Assembly: GCA_947448725.1 (NCBI GenBank)
Contig: CANFOM010000006.1
Coordinates: forward strand, 1 to 64,000
From: Bacteroidota bacterium
GTDB lineage: Bacteria > Bacteroidota > Bacteroidia > Chitinophagales > Chitinophagaceae
Length of the DNA stretch: 64,000 nucleotides
Reading direction: 5' to 3'
Notes under the pieces: generated by a model
Told to the model about the DNA's origin: nothing
Seen by the model: only the letters and a program-made list of their open reading frames with translations
Database searches by the model: none
Shown: positions 51,516-60,422 of the stretch, one piece after another
Layout of the letters: every line of letters starts with the position of its first letter
Numbering within the stretch: position 1 is the stretch's first letter
Translations under genes and position numbers: made by a program

Positions 51516-53606
51516 TTATTTTTTATTTTTTATTAATTGATATTTGAAGGATGCGTACAAAGTTCTTCCTGGCAGGTTAGATAGGTTAATGGGATCGATA
51601 TAATTGGTGATATTATCACATCCTATTTGTAAGGATACTCCATTGGTATAATCTTTGCCAAAAGCAGTATGCAGCGAAACATATCCTGCAGCAAAACTAT
51701 CTCCATTATCATACACATCATTGCCATTGTTATTATTAACAGCCCACCTACTTCTATACACCATTCGAAAATTAGCAAAAAGGCCATGAGTGGTTAAATA
51801 ATTAATTTTAAACTGTGCCTTGTGCTTACTTATATTGGGCAAGCCCACATATTCGCTTAGGGTTAATTTTTTACTGTATCCATTCGCATCTCTGGTGTAA
51901 ACAGTTCCGTTATTGATTTGAGTTATTTGATCTTTATCGCCTGTTACAATATATTGATAACCGCCGCTCCAAGACCATTGTTGATTGAATTGATATTTTG
52001 TTTCAAGTTCTACACCTTGCGTAAATGCACGTCCAATATTTAAATAACTAAAAATTTGCGCCCCGCTTACATAAGCCCCCACTTGTTCTACTTGAATTAA
52101 ATTTTTGATATCATTTCTAAAAGCTTGAACACTAATAAATGTTTTTTGATTGGGTTCCCAATCCCAAGAAAGATGTATGCCTGTTGATGATTCTGGTTGT
52201 AATGATTTTAAAGCATAAAAATTATTAAATAGGGACCCTATCTGACCTAAGCTATTTAATTGCCCAATTACTTTTTGCGCTTCGGCCGAACCAAAGACAC
52301 TATAGTTGCCTGCAGCTGCATTGGTAAAATCTAAATATAGCTGCCTAAAATCGGGCGCTTTAAAACCTTGACCAATGCTTAGTTTAATTTTATGTTTCGG
52401 ATTTATCTTATACAACATGGATAGTTTCGGACTCCAAGCCGAAGCATATTGCGCATTTTGATCAAATCTTACACCGCCAATGATAATAAATTTATTTATG
52501 GGCGTCCACTCCCACTGAGTAAATCCATATTGTATGGTATTATTTTTTCTAACTTTTTCGCTATCATATCTGCTACTTTTTACGCCCTCCCATACTGCAC
52601 CAGCTCCAAAAATTCCAGATAAAGTTTTACTCACAGTCCAATCAGTCTGATTTTCGACCCTTTGAAACAAATGATTTAATAAATCGTTATAAGGGGCGCC
52701 AGATAAGGTTAACAAATCTTGTGAGGAAATATAATTGGTCAAATAAGATCTAAAACTTGTTTTTAAAGTATTGGAAAACCTATGGTTCAATGTGCCGGCT
52801 AAATTAATATCTGTATTATGTTCGTTCCCATTGGAATTAATTGACACGCCTCCATTAGAAACTGTGATATTACTTTTTATATTTTCGTCTGTAAGTCTTG
52901 TATTAAACACAAGGGTCGTATTATCGCTCACATTGTATTTAAATTGTTGACTGGTGGTGAGCCTATTAATTGGGGTGGTGACTCTATTATTGCTATTGGG
53001 TCTTATGCTGTATCCATCGGTGTTGTAATAATTATAAAATCCTTGATAAAATAAGGTCTTAGTGGCCATGGTATTATTTACATTCGCATCTAAAGTGTTA
53101 TAAGTTCCATATCTTAAAGAAGCTTGTAAGGGGATAAGATTACTTGCATCGGTGATAATATTAATTACGCCTGCCATTGCTTCGCTTCCATATAAACTAG
53201 AAGACGGCCCCTTCACAATTTCTATTTTCTTAATATTTCCTAAAGCAATTCTATTTAAATCCAGTACGCCGGCAGTTCTTCCCACCAAGGGTTCACCATT
53301 AATAAGAATGATGGTATAATCTGGATTAAGTCCTTGCAATTGTACGCCTGCACCAAAACCACTGGTAAGGGTTAAACCAGTTTGCTCTTTTAAAATGTCG
53401 GTTAATCTTAATGATCCGTTTTGTTGTATGGTTTTAGCATTGATGATGGTAACGGGTACAGTAATATTGCTTAGTTTTCTTTCAGATCGAGTGGCGGTAA
53501 CCACTACACTATCTCCATTGGCAAAAAGAGTATCTTTTGCCATTTCATTTTGTCCAAATACTAAAACCGGACTCAAAAGGAATAAAAATAGATTGTGTAT
53601 GCTCAT
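51516..53606 (-). CDS. TonB-dependent receptor, heme-uptake type
   Basis: The protein has 696 residues with a short leader at about 1-18. The plug is at about 30-155 (VTVINAKTIQQNGSLRLTDI, VQLQGLNPDYTIILINGEPL, IEIVKGPSSSLYGSEAMAGV), followed by a 22-strand barrel with the terminal aromatic YASFKYQL. There is no CarboxypepD_reg domain. It is the first gene of the HmuY-like pair, as in hmuRY, so heme or a hemoprotein is the likely cargo. An FNR-like site lies 55 bp upstream. Confidence 0.9.
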   Translation of the reverse strand: MSIHNLFLFLLSPVLVFGQNEMAKDTLFANGDSVVVTATRSERKLSNITVPVTIINAKTIQQNGSLRLTDILKEQTGLTLTSGFGAGVQLQGLNPDYTIILINGEPLVGRTAGVLDLNRIALGNIKKIEIVKGPSSSLYGSEAMAGVINIITDASNLIPLQASLRYGTYNTLDANVNNTMATKTLFYQGFYNYYNTDGYSIRPNSNNRVTTPINRLTTSQQFKYNVSDNTTLVFNTRLTDENIKSNITVSNGGVSINSNGNEHNTDINLAGTLNHRFSNTLKTSFRSYLTNYISSQDLLTLSGAPYNDLLNHLFQRVENQTDWTVSKTLSGIFGAGAVWEGVKSSRYDSEKVRKNNTIQYGFTQWEWTPINKFIIIGGVRFDQNAQYASAWSPKLSMLYKINPKHKIKLSIGQGFKAPDFRQLYLDFTNAAAGNYSVFGSAEAQKVIGQLNSLGQIGSLFNNFYALKSLQPESSTGIHLSWDWEPNQKTFISVQAFRNDIKNLIQVEQVGAYVSGAQIFSYLNIGRAFTQGVELETKYQFNQQWSWSGGYQYIVTGDKDQITQINNGTVYTRDANGYSKKLTLSEYVGLPNISKHKAQFKINYLTTHGLFANFRMVYRSRWAVNNNNGNDVYDNGDSFAAGYVSLHTAFGKDYTNGVSLQIGCDNITNYIDPINLSNLPGRTLYASFKYQLIKNKK

Positions 53607-53660
53607 TAAGCTGCAAAGCTCAATGATTCAATTTAAGCAAAGTAAAAACGGGTTGATTAA

Positions 53661-53674
53661 TTGATTGAAATCAG
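53661..53674 (-). promoter_or_regulatory. FNR-like palindrome upstream of the heme receptor
   Basis: TTGAT-TGAA-ATCAG (53661-53674) matches TTGAT-N4-ATCAA in nine of ten positions and has the same TGAA spacer as the site at 50222. It is 55 bp before the 53606 start. No -7 box stands at the 55-bp spacing found for the other two units. Confidence 0.45.
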
Positions 53675-53700
53675 GTAAAATTTGACATTAACATGACAAA

Positions 53701-55113
53701 TCATTTCCTTCCTAGTATCTTCTTGATAGAATTTAGTTCTAGCTCATTGATAAAATACTCATAAAATCTTTTATCGTCTTCTTTTCTAATACTTGAAATT
53801 AATTGCGCTTCCTTATTAAGGATAATAGAATACTTTTCGTTGACTGAATTAATCACATCACTTCTTACTTTTTTTTGCAATCCTACATTTTTATCCTTAA
53901 TCCCCAACACATGATTTATTTGACTAATTTCAACATGTTGATCTTTGTTGTAAGCCGCTAATAATAATTGAATTAAAGACAATTCAACGCCCACAAAAGC
54001 TTGCCCAATAGTTTTGGTTTTTAATATTTTTAAACGCGATTCTTGTATTTTTTTATTCACACTTCGATTAAAAATCTTTATGGAAAATAAGATTATTATA
54101 GCACTGATTGAAAGGAATAGAAGAAGAAAATAATAATTCTTATCCAGCCCCCATATTGGAAAATCTAATTCTTCAAAATCAGACATTGGTAAAGGCTTGG
54201 TATCAAAGGTTTGTAAAGAAGGGATATAACTATAAATAGTATCTTTATAATAAAATATATTTTCATTCGATGTTCTTCGTATAAAAAACTGATCTAATTC
54301 GGCACTTTTTGATTTAAATATTTTATTATGTAAAAAATCAAAATAATAAGTTCCATCCAAATGAAGAAACAAAAAGCCTCTATCCGTTGTTAAAAAAGAA
54401 TTAACAATATTATTAGATTTAACTAGATTAATAGTTTTTGAATGAATGGTTCCCAATTTTTTCCATTCCATTAAATTTAGATCTAAAGAGTAGCTATCAT
54501 ATACTCTTACTCTACTTGTATTTTGATCTCCTTTTATACTTCCATTGGTTATCAGTTGAAAAGGGACAAACAATTTTCCTTCTTGTTGACTTACCCAATT
54601 ATAGCCGTTAGAAATAATTTCATCGTTCGTAGGATTGATATCCCATTCCTTGTCTAAAAAATTATACGATCTTAACTGCCCATTCAATCTCCAAAAACCA
54701 TAGCCCCCATAACTGTATAAATGATTTTTATATAAAAAATTATTGGCTTCAATATTGTAGTTGATATTAATGGTATGATCCAATCGTTTAAAACGATAGG
54801 TATTACTACTATCTGTAAAAGGATCTAAGGAATAAACTACCCCCGTCCGCTCCAATAGCACAAAAACGCTATCATTGGATTTTATGATTTCTTGTACATT
54901 TTCACTAAAAATTGTGCCAGTTGTGGGAATAATAGTGTTCGTGGCAGATAGAAAAATTTTTGTACTTAGGTTCTTAAACCCCATTAATTTTGATAAAAAT
55001 GGTGTTTTTGGCGTTGAAAATTGATCAGGAAGATCCCTAGACTGAGCAGTTAAAACCTGATTGCTAGAAATTAATCCTAATAGGCAAAATAATATGATAT
55101 TTTTATAAAGCAT
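53701..55113 (-). CDS. One-pass membrane sensor-like protein with unrecognised cytoplasmic domain
   Basis: The protein has 470 residues. A signal peptide (1-23) is followed by a periplasmic part of about 300 residues with kelch/propeller-like repeats (SVFVLLERTGVVYSLDP, HLYSYGGYGFWRL, NGYNWVSQQEGKLFVPF), one TM helix at 327-347, a basic linker and a cytoplasmic domain (about 375-455) with VELSLIQLLLAAYNKDQHVE, INHVLGIKDKNVGLQKKVRS and EDDKRFYEYFI. This helical domain does not match HTH, kinase or anti-sigma families known to me, though I have the impression that similar ends occur in other Bacteroidota proteins. It sits before the heme receptor gene, 94 bp away, on the same strand. Confidence 0.6.
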   Translation of the reverse strand: MLYKNIILFCLLGLISSNQVLTAQSRDLPDQFSTPKTPFLSKLMGFKNLSTKIFLSATNTIIPTTGTIFSENVQEIIKSNDSVFVLLERTGVVYSLDPFTDSSNTYRFKRLDHTININYNIEANNFLYKNHLYSYGGYGFWRLNGQLRSYNFLDKEWDINPTNDEIISNGYNWVSQQEGKLFVPFQLITNGSIKGDQNTSRVRVYDSYSLDLNLMEWKKLGTIHSKTINLVKSNNIVNSFLTTDRGFLFLHLDGTYYFDFLHNKIFKSKSAELDQFFIRRTSNENIFYYKDTIYSYIPSLQTFDTKPLPMSDFEELDFPIWGLDKNYYFLLLFLSISAIIILFSIKIFNRSVNKKIQESRLKILKTKTIGQAFVGVELSLIQLLLAAYNKDQHVEISQINHVLGIKDKNVGLQKKVRSDVINSVNEKYSIILNKEAQLISSIRKEDDKRFYEYFINELELNSIKKILGRK

Positions 55114-55139
55114 TGAAAATCAATTATAAAATAGGTAAA

Positions 55140-55313
55140 TTACTTATTTAAAAAAATAAAATTATTCCTAAATATAGGAAATAACCTATTATGAAACATA
55201 ATTAGTAACTTATTTAAACTCCTTTTCAATGCCAAAAATGCAATTTTGATTAGCTTTTGGGGGAAAGCTATGGATTTATGAAAGAGGGCCAGTTTACTGA
55301 CCCTCTTTTTTTT
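55140..55313 (+). ncRNA. Candidate small RNA or orphan terminator
   Basis: The 343-bp gap 55114-55456 has no convincing gene. It contains the hairpin TAGCTTT-TGGGGG-AAAGCTA (55251-55270) and then AGAGGG...CCCTCT (55283-55306) followed by eight or nine T's on the plus strand. A plus-strand terminator here has no plus-strand gene upstream of it, since both left neighbours run on the minus strand. The simplest explanation is a short plus-strand transcript ending at about 55313; its start is unknown. The rest of the gap (55314-55456) holds only the leader of the DUF47 gene. Confidence 0.3.
55283..55312 (+). terminator. Intrinsic terminator with long T-run
   Basis: AGAGGG (55283-55288) pairs with CCCTCT (55301-55306), with AGT/ACT pairing inside, and is followed directly by a T-run. 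Confidence 0.65.
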
Positions 55314-55456
55314 ATTACAGCCCTGGAAAATACTTATTTCAAGCCTGGGTAATAAGAAGCGCATTTGGTAACAATTTGGTAACATAGGCCAACCTTCGTT
55401 TTGGGCTCAAAATGGGACTTTTGTCCTGCATTATTTAAACCAATAAAACGCTTATT

Positions 55457-56104
55457 ATGGACTTTAATTCAATCATGAAAATTTTCTTACCAAAGGATAG
55501 AGTTTTCTTTCAATTATTCGAAGAAGTTGCTGAACATGTTTATGAGATGGGGATTAAATTAAAGGAAATGGTCAACGAACCAGATGCGGATGTAAGAGCC
55601 AATATTTTAGCCCAGATTGAAAATTTAGAACATAAAAACGATGATTTAACCCATTCTATATTTACAGAATTAGGCCGTAATTTTATTACCCCTTTTGACA
55701 GAGAAGATATTCACTATTTAGCTTCTTCCTTAGATGATATTGCAGATTATATTTACGCTTCTGCTAAGAAGATTAATTTTTATAAAGTAAACCCCAATGA
55801 TACGGGTATTCATAAATTAGCAGAGCTTATTTTACAAGGTACGCAGGAAACCAAAAAAGCGGTATTAGGCTTACGCAATATGAAAAATATTAAGGAGATG
55901 ACAGAAGCTATGATTAAAGTAAACAGTATTGAAAATCAAGCAGATGATATCTTTGACATGAGCATTGAAAAATTATTTGAACAAGAGAACGATTTTAAAG
56001 AAGTAATTAAGAAAAGAGAGATATACCAAGTACTTGAAATTGCCACCGATAAAATTGAGGACGTATCCAATGTAATCGAATCTATTATTATCAAGTACGC
56101 TTAA
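55457..56104 (+). CDS. DUF47 family PhoU-like phosphate transport regulator
   Basis: The 215 residues are nearly all helical, matching the DUF47 four-helix PhoU-like fold: KDRVFFQLFEEVAEHVYEMG, IENLEHKNDDLTHSIFTELG, FITPFDREDIHYLASSLDDI (metal-binding E/D-x-x-x-D helices) and YQVLEIATDKIEDVSNVIES. Members are cytoplasmic partners of PiT transporters. The PiT gene follows at 11 bp, so they form an operon. It starts with ATG at 55457; ATG at 55475 is an alternative. Confidence 0.92.
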   Translation: MDFNSIMKIFLPKDRVFFQLFEEVAEHVYEMGIKLKEMVNEPDADVRANILAQIENLEHKNDDLTHSIFTELGRNFITPFDREDIHYLASSLDDIADYIYASAKKINFYKVNPNDTGIHKLAELILQGTQETKKAVLGLRNMKNIKEMTEAMIKVNSIENQADDIFDMSIEKLFEQENDFKEVIKKREIYQVLEIATDKIEDVSNVIESIIIKYA

Positions 56105-56115
56105 TTTAACGCAAG

Positions 56116-57828
56116 ATGACTTTATTAATTATCATTATAGCCCTTGCGCTAATATTTGACTATATCAATGGATTCCATGATGCCGCCAATTCCATTGCCA
56201 CCGTAGTTTCTACAAAAGTATTAACTCCTTTTCAAGCTGTATTATGGGCTGCTTTATTTAATTCTGTAGCCTTTTGGATTTTTAAAGACCATGCTGTAGC
56301 CAATTCTATTAGCAAAACAGTGTATAAAGATTTTATTACTTTGCCAGTTATTTTTTCTGGATTATTGGCGGCTATTTTTTGGAACCTCCTTACTTGGTGG
56401 TATGGCATTCCTTCCTCTTCTTCTCATACCCTGATAGGAGGTTTTGCTGGAGCGGCTATTGCACATGCTTTGATGATTAAGGGAATTGATTTCTCTTGGG
56501 CTAAAGTAGTTGATAGCGATACCATTGTAAAAACAATTTTATTTATTTTCTTAGCCCCTATCATTGGAATTATCATTTCTATTTTTATATCCATTGTAAC
56601 CATTATGCGCAATATTTGGTGGAGACTTGCCATTATTGTCATTGCCACTGCAGGTACCGTTTTAATGTTTGACAAATTTGAGGATACAAAAATTAAAGAA
56701 AATGTTCAAAAATTTTATAGCATTGATAAATACCAAAAAGAAGTTGTAACCATCACAGATGATCTTGTAAAAAAGCAAGGTGATACTACTTTACTAGCAG
56801 CTTTAAAATTAAATAAAGAAAAACTAGAAAAAGCAAATAATACCTACGCACACCTAATTCCATACTTATCCGATTTTGATAATTCAAGTGCCGATAAAAT
56901 TGCTGCAATTGCTAAAGATAGCGGTTGGTTAAAAAATGTTGCCGTTAGTAAATTAAAAGATGCGGTTAGAAATGCCAATGACTTTTTAGTATTAGAAGCT
57001 AAAGCACCCGAAGACAAAATAGCTAAAGCAGAATATACGATTGCTAAAGATAAAACAGAAGCTTACAAAGCACCTTTAAAATTATATTTGGAAGGTTCCA
57101 TTAGTTTAGATTCTGCATTGATTGTCATCAATGGAATTTACCCAATTGCCGACAAAAATATCGACAACATAAAAGCAAAAATTACCAAGTTCAACATTGA
57201 AAAATCATTTGCTGGCGAAATTGATAAAGCAGATAATTCAATTATTGTATATGGTATTGTAGGCGCTGCCCTATTATTCATGATCGTATATGTTTATGTG
57301 GAGAAAATAAAAACCCCTACAGCACATTCTGTCGCCTATATGTTTAAGAAGTTGCAATTATTTAGTTCTGCTGCTTTTAGTATTGGTCATGGTGGTAACG
57401 ATGCGCAAAAAGTAATGGGTATTATTGGTGCTGCTTTAATTGCCAACGGAAGTATGCAGGATTTTAGTCAATTGCCTGGTTGGGTGCCCGTTGCCTGTTA
57501 TTTAGCTATTGGATTAGGTACCATGAGTGGTGGTATGAAAATTGTAAAAACAATGGGTTCTAAAATAACTAAAGTCACTCCATTAGAAGGGGTCGCTGCT
57601 GAAACAGCAGGCGCATTCACTTTGTTCTTCACAGGTCAAATGGGTATCCCCGTTTCAACGACACATACAATTACAGGATCTATCATTGGAGTAGGTGCTA
57701 CCAAAAGATTAAGCGCTGTAAGATGGGGCGTTACTACAAATCTGCTATGGGCATGGATTTTAACCATTCCAGTGAGTGGTGTTTTAGCCGCAATCACTTA
57801 TTTTATAGTTCACTACTTTTTAAAATAA
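56116..57828 (+). CDS. pit: PiT-family inorganic phosphate transporter with enlarged central loop
   Basis: The protein has 570 residues. The duplicated PiT signatures are present: FDYINGFHDAANSIATVVST (about 14-33) with GIPSSSSHTLIGGFAGA, and GHGGNDAQKVMGIIGAAL with GIPVSTTHTITGSIIGVG. Between the halves is a non-membrane stretch of roughly 175 residues (about 195-375), lysine- and aspartate-rich and helical (DDLVKKQGDTTLLAALKLNK, YTIAKDKTEAYKAPLKLYLE), absent from minimal bacterial PiT proteins. It imports phosphate with a cation. DUF47 protein is its likely regulator. Confidence 0.92.
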   Translation: MTLLIIIIALALIFDYINGFHDAANSIATVVSTKVLTPFQAVLWAALFNSVAFWIFKDHAVANSISKTVYKDFITLPVIFSGLLAAIFWNLLTWWYGIPSSSSHTLIGGFAGAAIAHALMIKGIDFSWAKVVDSDTIVKTILFIFLAPIIGIIISIFISIVTIMRNIWWRLAIIVIATAGTVLMFDKFEDTKIKENVQKFYSIDKYQKEVVTITDDLVKKQGDTTLLAALKLNKEKLEKANNTYAHLIPYLSDFDNSSADKIAAIAKDSGWLKNVAVSKLKDAVRNANDFLVLEAKAPEDKIAKAEYTIAKDKTEAYKAPLKLYLEGSISLDSALIVINGIYPIADKNIDNIKAKITKFNIEKSFAGEIDKADNSIIVYGIVGAALLFMIVYVYVEKIKTPTAHSVAYMFKKLQLFSSAAFSIGHGGNDAQKVMGIIGAALIANGSMQDFSQLPGWVPVACYLAIGLGTMSGGMKIVKTMGSKITKVTPLEGVAAETAGAFTLFFTGQMGIPVSTTHTITGSIIGVGATKRLSAVRWGVTTNLLWAWILTIPVSGVLAAITYFIVHYFLK

Positions 57829-57906
57829 ATGAACACTTGTTTATTTATTTTAAAAAATGGGTTACATTTTTATTGATGAAGTATTAAGTATAAGAAAACA
57901 TTTATT

Positions 57907-58194
57907 ATGATTGAAAAGAAATACTTCAAAACAAAGGATTACTGTAAAGTAAAATTTAGTTTTTCTACCGAAGCAAATAAAGTAGAAATATTAGGATTGA
58001 ATAGCGACTGGAAAAAATCTATTATCATGAGCAAGAAAAAAGATGGCTCTTTTTGTGCTGATGTTAATTTACCAAAAGCATCAACCCACGAATTTAAATA
58101 TTTAGTTGATAAACAAACTTGGTTAAACGACCCTGAAGCGGATGCACAAGAACAAAATATTTTTGGCACCACCAATAGTGTAATTAGCTTATAA
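57907..58194 (+). CDS. Stand-alone CBM48/AMPK-type glycogen-binding domain protein
   Basis: The 95 residues are a single isoamylase early-set (E-set) beta-sandwich: VKFSFSTEANKVEILGLNSD, then DWKKSIIMSKKKDGSFCADV and STHEFKYLVDKQTWLNDPEA. The W/K/N pattern is that of AMPK-beta and CBM48 modules that bind alpha-glucan. No catalytic domain is attached and no signal peptide is present. It could target a partner to glycogen or regulate it. It lies 78 bp after the PiT gene on the same strand, before a strong terminator. Confidence 0.85.
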   Translation: MIEKKYFKTKDYCKVKFSFSTEANKVEILGLNSDWKKSIIMSKKKDGSFCADVNLPKASTHEFKYLVDKQTWLNDPEADAQEQNIFGTTNSVISL

Positions 58195-58201
58195 TTTTTT
58201 C

Positions 58202-58243
58202 AATAGCCTTCTTCTATTAACTTTTGTTAGAAAGAAGGCTATT
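58202..58243. terminator. Terminator after the CBM48-like gene
   Basis: AATAGCCTTCTT (58202-58213) pairs with AAGAAGGCTATT (58232-58243), followed by TT; it lies 8 bp after the 58194 stop. Confidence 0.8.
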
Positions 58244-58300
58244 TTATACCCTTCTTTCTCCTTTTTCGTTTATAGCAAATGATATAAGTGTATTTACCAC

Positions 58301-58308
58301 TAAATTTG
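58301..58308 (+). promoter_or_regulatory. -7-like box before the TonB receptor
   Basis: TAAATTTG matches TAnnTTTG exactly, but lies only 5 bp before the ATG at 58314, which would make the transcript leaderless; no -33 box is evident. Confidence 0.25.
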
Positions 58309-58313
58309 CTGTT

Positions 58314-60377
58314 ATGAAATGGTATACAACCCTAGTATTTTCAATACTATTATTATCTGTTCTTTTTGTTAATGGTCAGGATACTAGCTTCTCTAATCTT
58401 ACGACTGTAATTGTTTCCGCTAATAAATTAAAGGAAAAAAGAACCGCCTCTCCGGTAGCTATTTCAGTGTTAAGTCCTAAAATGATTGACGAGGCCAAAG
58501 CACAAAGAATAGATTATTTATTGAATAAAGTTAGTGGTGTGTACATGCCTACCATTGGCAATGAACAGCACATGATGGCCATTCGTCAACCCATTTCCTT
58601 AAAAGGACTATACCTATTTTTGGAAGACGGCATGCCTATTAGAACGAGTGGCTTATACAGCAGCAATGCCTTAATTGAAATTAATACCAGCAATATTCAT
58701 TCTATTGAAATTTTAAAAGGACCTGCTTCGGCATTGTATGGCGCAGAAGCCATTGGAGGTGTGGTCAATTTTTTGTCCACCCCAATTCCTTCCAAAACAG
58801 TTTTGTCTTTGAGCAGTCAACTTAATAATGGAGGATTTAAAAAAGTGGAAGCTCAATATGGAACACCCACTAGCGCTGGTGGTTGGATGATCAATAGTTC
58901 TTATACCGATCAAAAAAACGGGCCCGTAGATTATTCTGATTATAGTAAGAAAACCATTTCCATAAGAAGAGATTTTAAAATAAAGGAAAAATGGGCAGGT
59001 TTTCAAACCCTTAACTATATCGATTATCATACCCAAATGATTGGATCAGTAGACAGTATTCACTTTGCACAAAAAAACTTAAGCAGCCAGCAATCATTTA
59101 CCTACCGACAAATTAATGCGCTACGGTTTAGACAAAACTTAGCTTACCAATGGAATAACAATAGCACCACTACTTTAAATGTGATGTATCGCAATAATAC
59201 CATGGACCAAAATCCTACTTATTCTATTGCTTCTACCAGCAATCCCACCAAATTTAAAGGTCAAGTAAATAGCAACCATTTTGACGCCTATGTGCTGGAC
59301 CTTCAGCATCAATGGAATTTAAATGCGCTTAAAAGTAAATTTATCGTAGGAGGTTATTGGGACATCACGAAACAAAATTTAATCGCCCACTATATTGATA
59401 TTATTAAAGATACTATTATTGGCAAATACACTAAATATAGTTACCCCGTAGTTGATTCATTGGTCACTTCTTATGCAACACAAATAAATAATAAAGCCAT
59501 TTATTTCAATTTCATTACCAACCTATCAAAATCATTGCATTGGAACATGGCTTTGCGTTACGATGATTTTGAATACCAATTTTCCAATCGATTAAAATAC
59601 GGCACCCCTTCTTCTAACAATCATTTTAGCAATTGGGCGCCTAAAGTAGGCTTTACCTACAATCAAAAAATTTGGGGTGGTTATGTAAATTACAGTGAAG
59701 GATTTGTTCCACCACAAATAACAGAAATCTACAACACCGTCAGAGTACCTTATTTATTGCCACAGCTTTTTACCAATATTGAAATAGGTGCTTGGTATCA
59801 ATTGTCTAATTTTTATACAGAATTTTCCCTTTACCAATTAAATGGGAACAATGAAATTATTTCTGTAAGACAAACTGATGGGGTGAATTTGAATCAAAAT
59901 TCAGGCAGTACCCAACACATAGGTATTGAGTATCAAATAAAATATAAAATTAACAATCAATTGGAGTGGCATTGGAATGCAAGCAATGCAAAGCATAATT
60001 ATATACATACGCAAATTAAAGGTGTTACAGTAGATGGAAATCAAATGACAGCAGCACCCTCTTTTTTTAGCAATATGGCTTTGTATTGGAAACCAAGATT
60101 GCCGCTACATGCCTCCATAGAATGGCAGGATCAATCTTCTTATTTTATGGATGAAACCAATGCCACCAAGTATCCCGGCTTTAGTATTTTTAATATAAGA
60201 GGTGGATATAGTTTTAAAAAATCTGAAATTTGGGTGGCCATTTTAAATGTAGGCAATAGTTATTATTCCACCATGGCGACCAAAAATTTTAGTGTCAAAG
60301 GCAATACTGCTTATGCTTATTATATAGGTGATCCAAGAAGTATAACCATTGGATGGAAATGGTACATAATAAAATAA
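58314..60377 (+). CDS. TonB-dependent receptor (siderophore/vitamin type)
   Basis: About 687 residues from ATG 58314, which directly opens the leader KWYTTLVFSILLLSVLFVNG; the longer frame starts inside the upstream terminator. The plug shows ATSPVAISVLS-like strands, LNKVSGVYMPTIGNEQHMMA, ISLKGLYLFLEDGMPIRTSG and IEILKGPASALYGAEAIGGV; the barrel closes ITIGWKWYIIK, with an aromatic near the end. No CarboxypepD_reg domain is present, unlike SusC proteins. The motif GMPIRTSGLYSSNALIEINT resembles iron/catecholate and metal receptors. Cargo is unknown; the gene is monocistronic, ending in a hairpin. Confidence 0.88.
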   Translation: MKWYTTLVFSILLLSVLFVNGQDTSFSNLTTVIVSANKLKEKRTASPVAISVLSPKMIDEAKAQRIDYLLNKVSGVYMPTIGNEQHMMAIRQPISLKGLYLFLEDGMPIRTSGLYSSNALIEINTSNIHSIEILKGPASALYGAEAIGGVVNFLSTPIPSKTVLSLSSQLNNGGFKKVEAQYGTPTSAGGWMINSSYTDQKNGPVDYSDYSKKTISIRRDFKIKEKWAGFQTLNYIDYHTQMIGSVDSIHFAQKNLSSQQSFTYRQINALRFRQNLAYQWNNNSTTTLNVMYRNNTMDQNPTYSIASTSNPTKFKGQVNSNHFDAYVLDLQHQWNLNALKSKFIVGGYWDITKQNLIAHYIDIIKDTIIGKYTKYSYPVVDSLVTSYATQINNKAIYFNFITNLSKSLHWNMALRYDDFEYQFSNRLKYGTPSSNNHFSNWAPKVGFTYNQKIWGGYVNYSEGFVPPQITEIYNTVRVPYLLPQLFTNIEIGAWYQLSNFYTEFSLYQLNGNNEIISVRQTDGVNLNQNSGSTQHIGIEYQIKYKINNQLEWHWNASNAKHNYIHTQIKGVTVDGNQMTAAPSFFSNMALYWKPRLPLHASIEWQDQSSYFMDETNATKYPGFSIFNIRGGYSFKKSEIWVAILNVGNSYYSTMATKNFSVKGNTAYAYYIGDPRSITIGWKWYIIK

Positions 60378-60398
60378 GAAGCCTTTTGGACTTCTTAT
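60374..60398. terminator. Terminator overlapping the receptor stop codon
   Basis: ATAAGAAG (60374-60381) pairs with CTTCTTAT (60391-60398) and is followed by TTTT; the stop codon is part of the stem. It also serves the convergent GLPGLI gene. Confidence 0.7.
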
Positions 60399-60422
60399 TT
60401 TAAATTTAAACTATGTAATTTT

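Noticed and set aside
43361..53606. Alternative complex III or Nrf nitrite reductase
   Set aside because: There is no pentaheme ActA/NrfB-type or NrfA protein and no ActB-like fused Mo/Fe-S protein; only NrfD and Fe-S subunits are shared.
55140..55385. 81-residue minus-strand open frame
   Set aside because: It spans the AT-rich gap and the plus-strand terminator hairpin, with a leaderless, compositionally odd peptide and no family resemblance.
58224..58313. Longer N-terminus for the second TonB receptor
   Set aside because: It begins at a TTG inside the terminator stem of the preceding gene; the ATG at 58314 starts a normal signal peptide.
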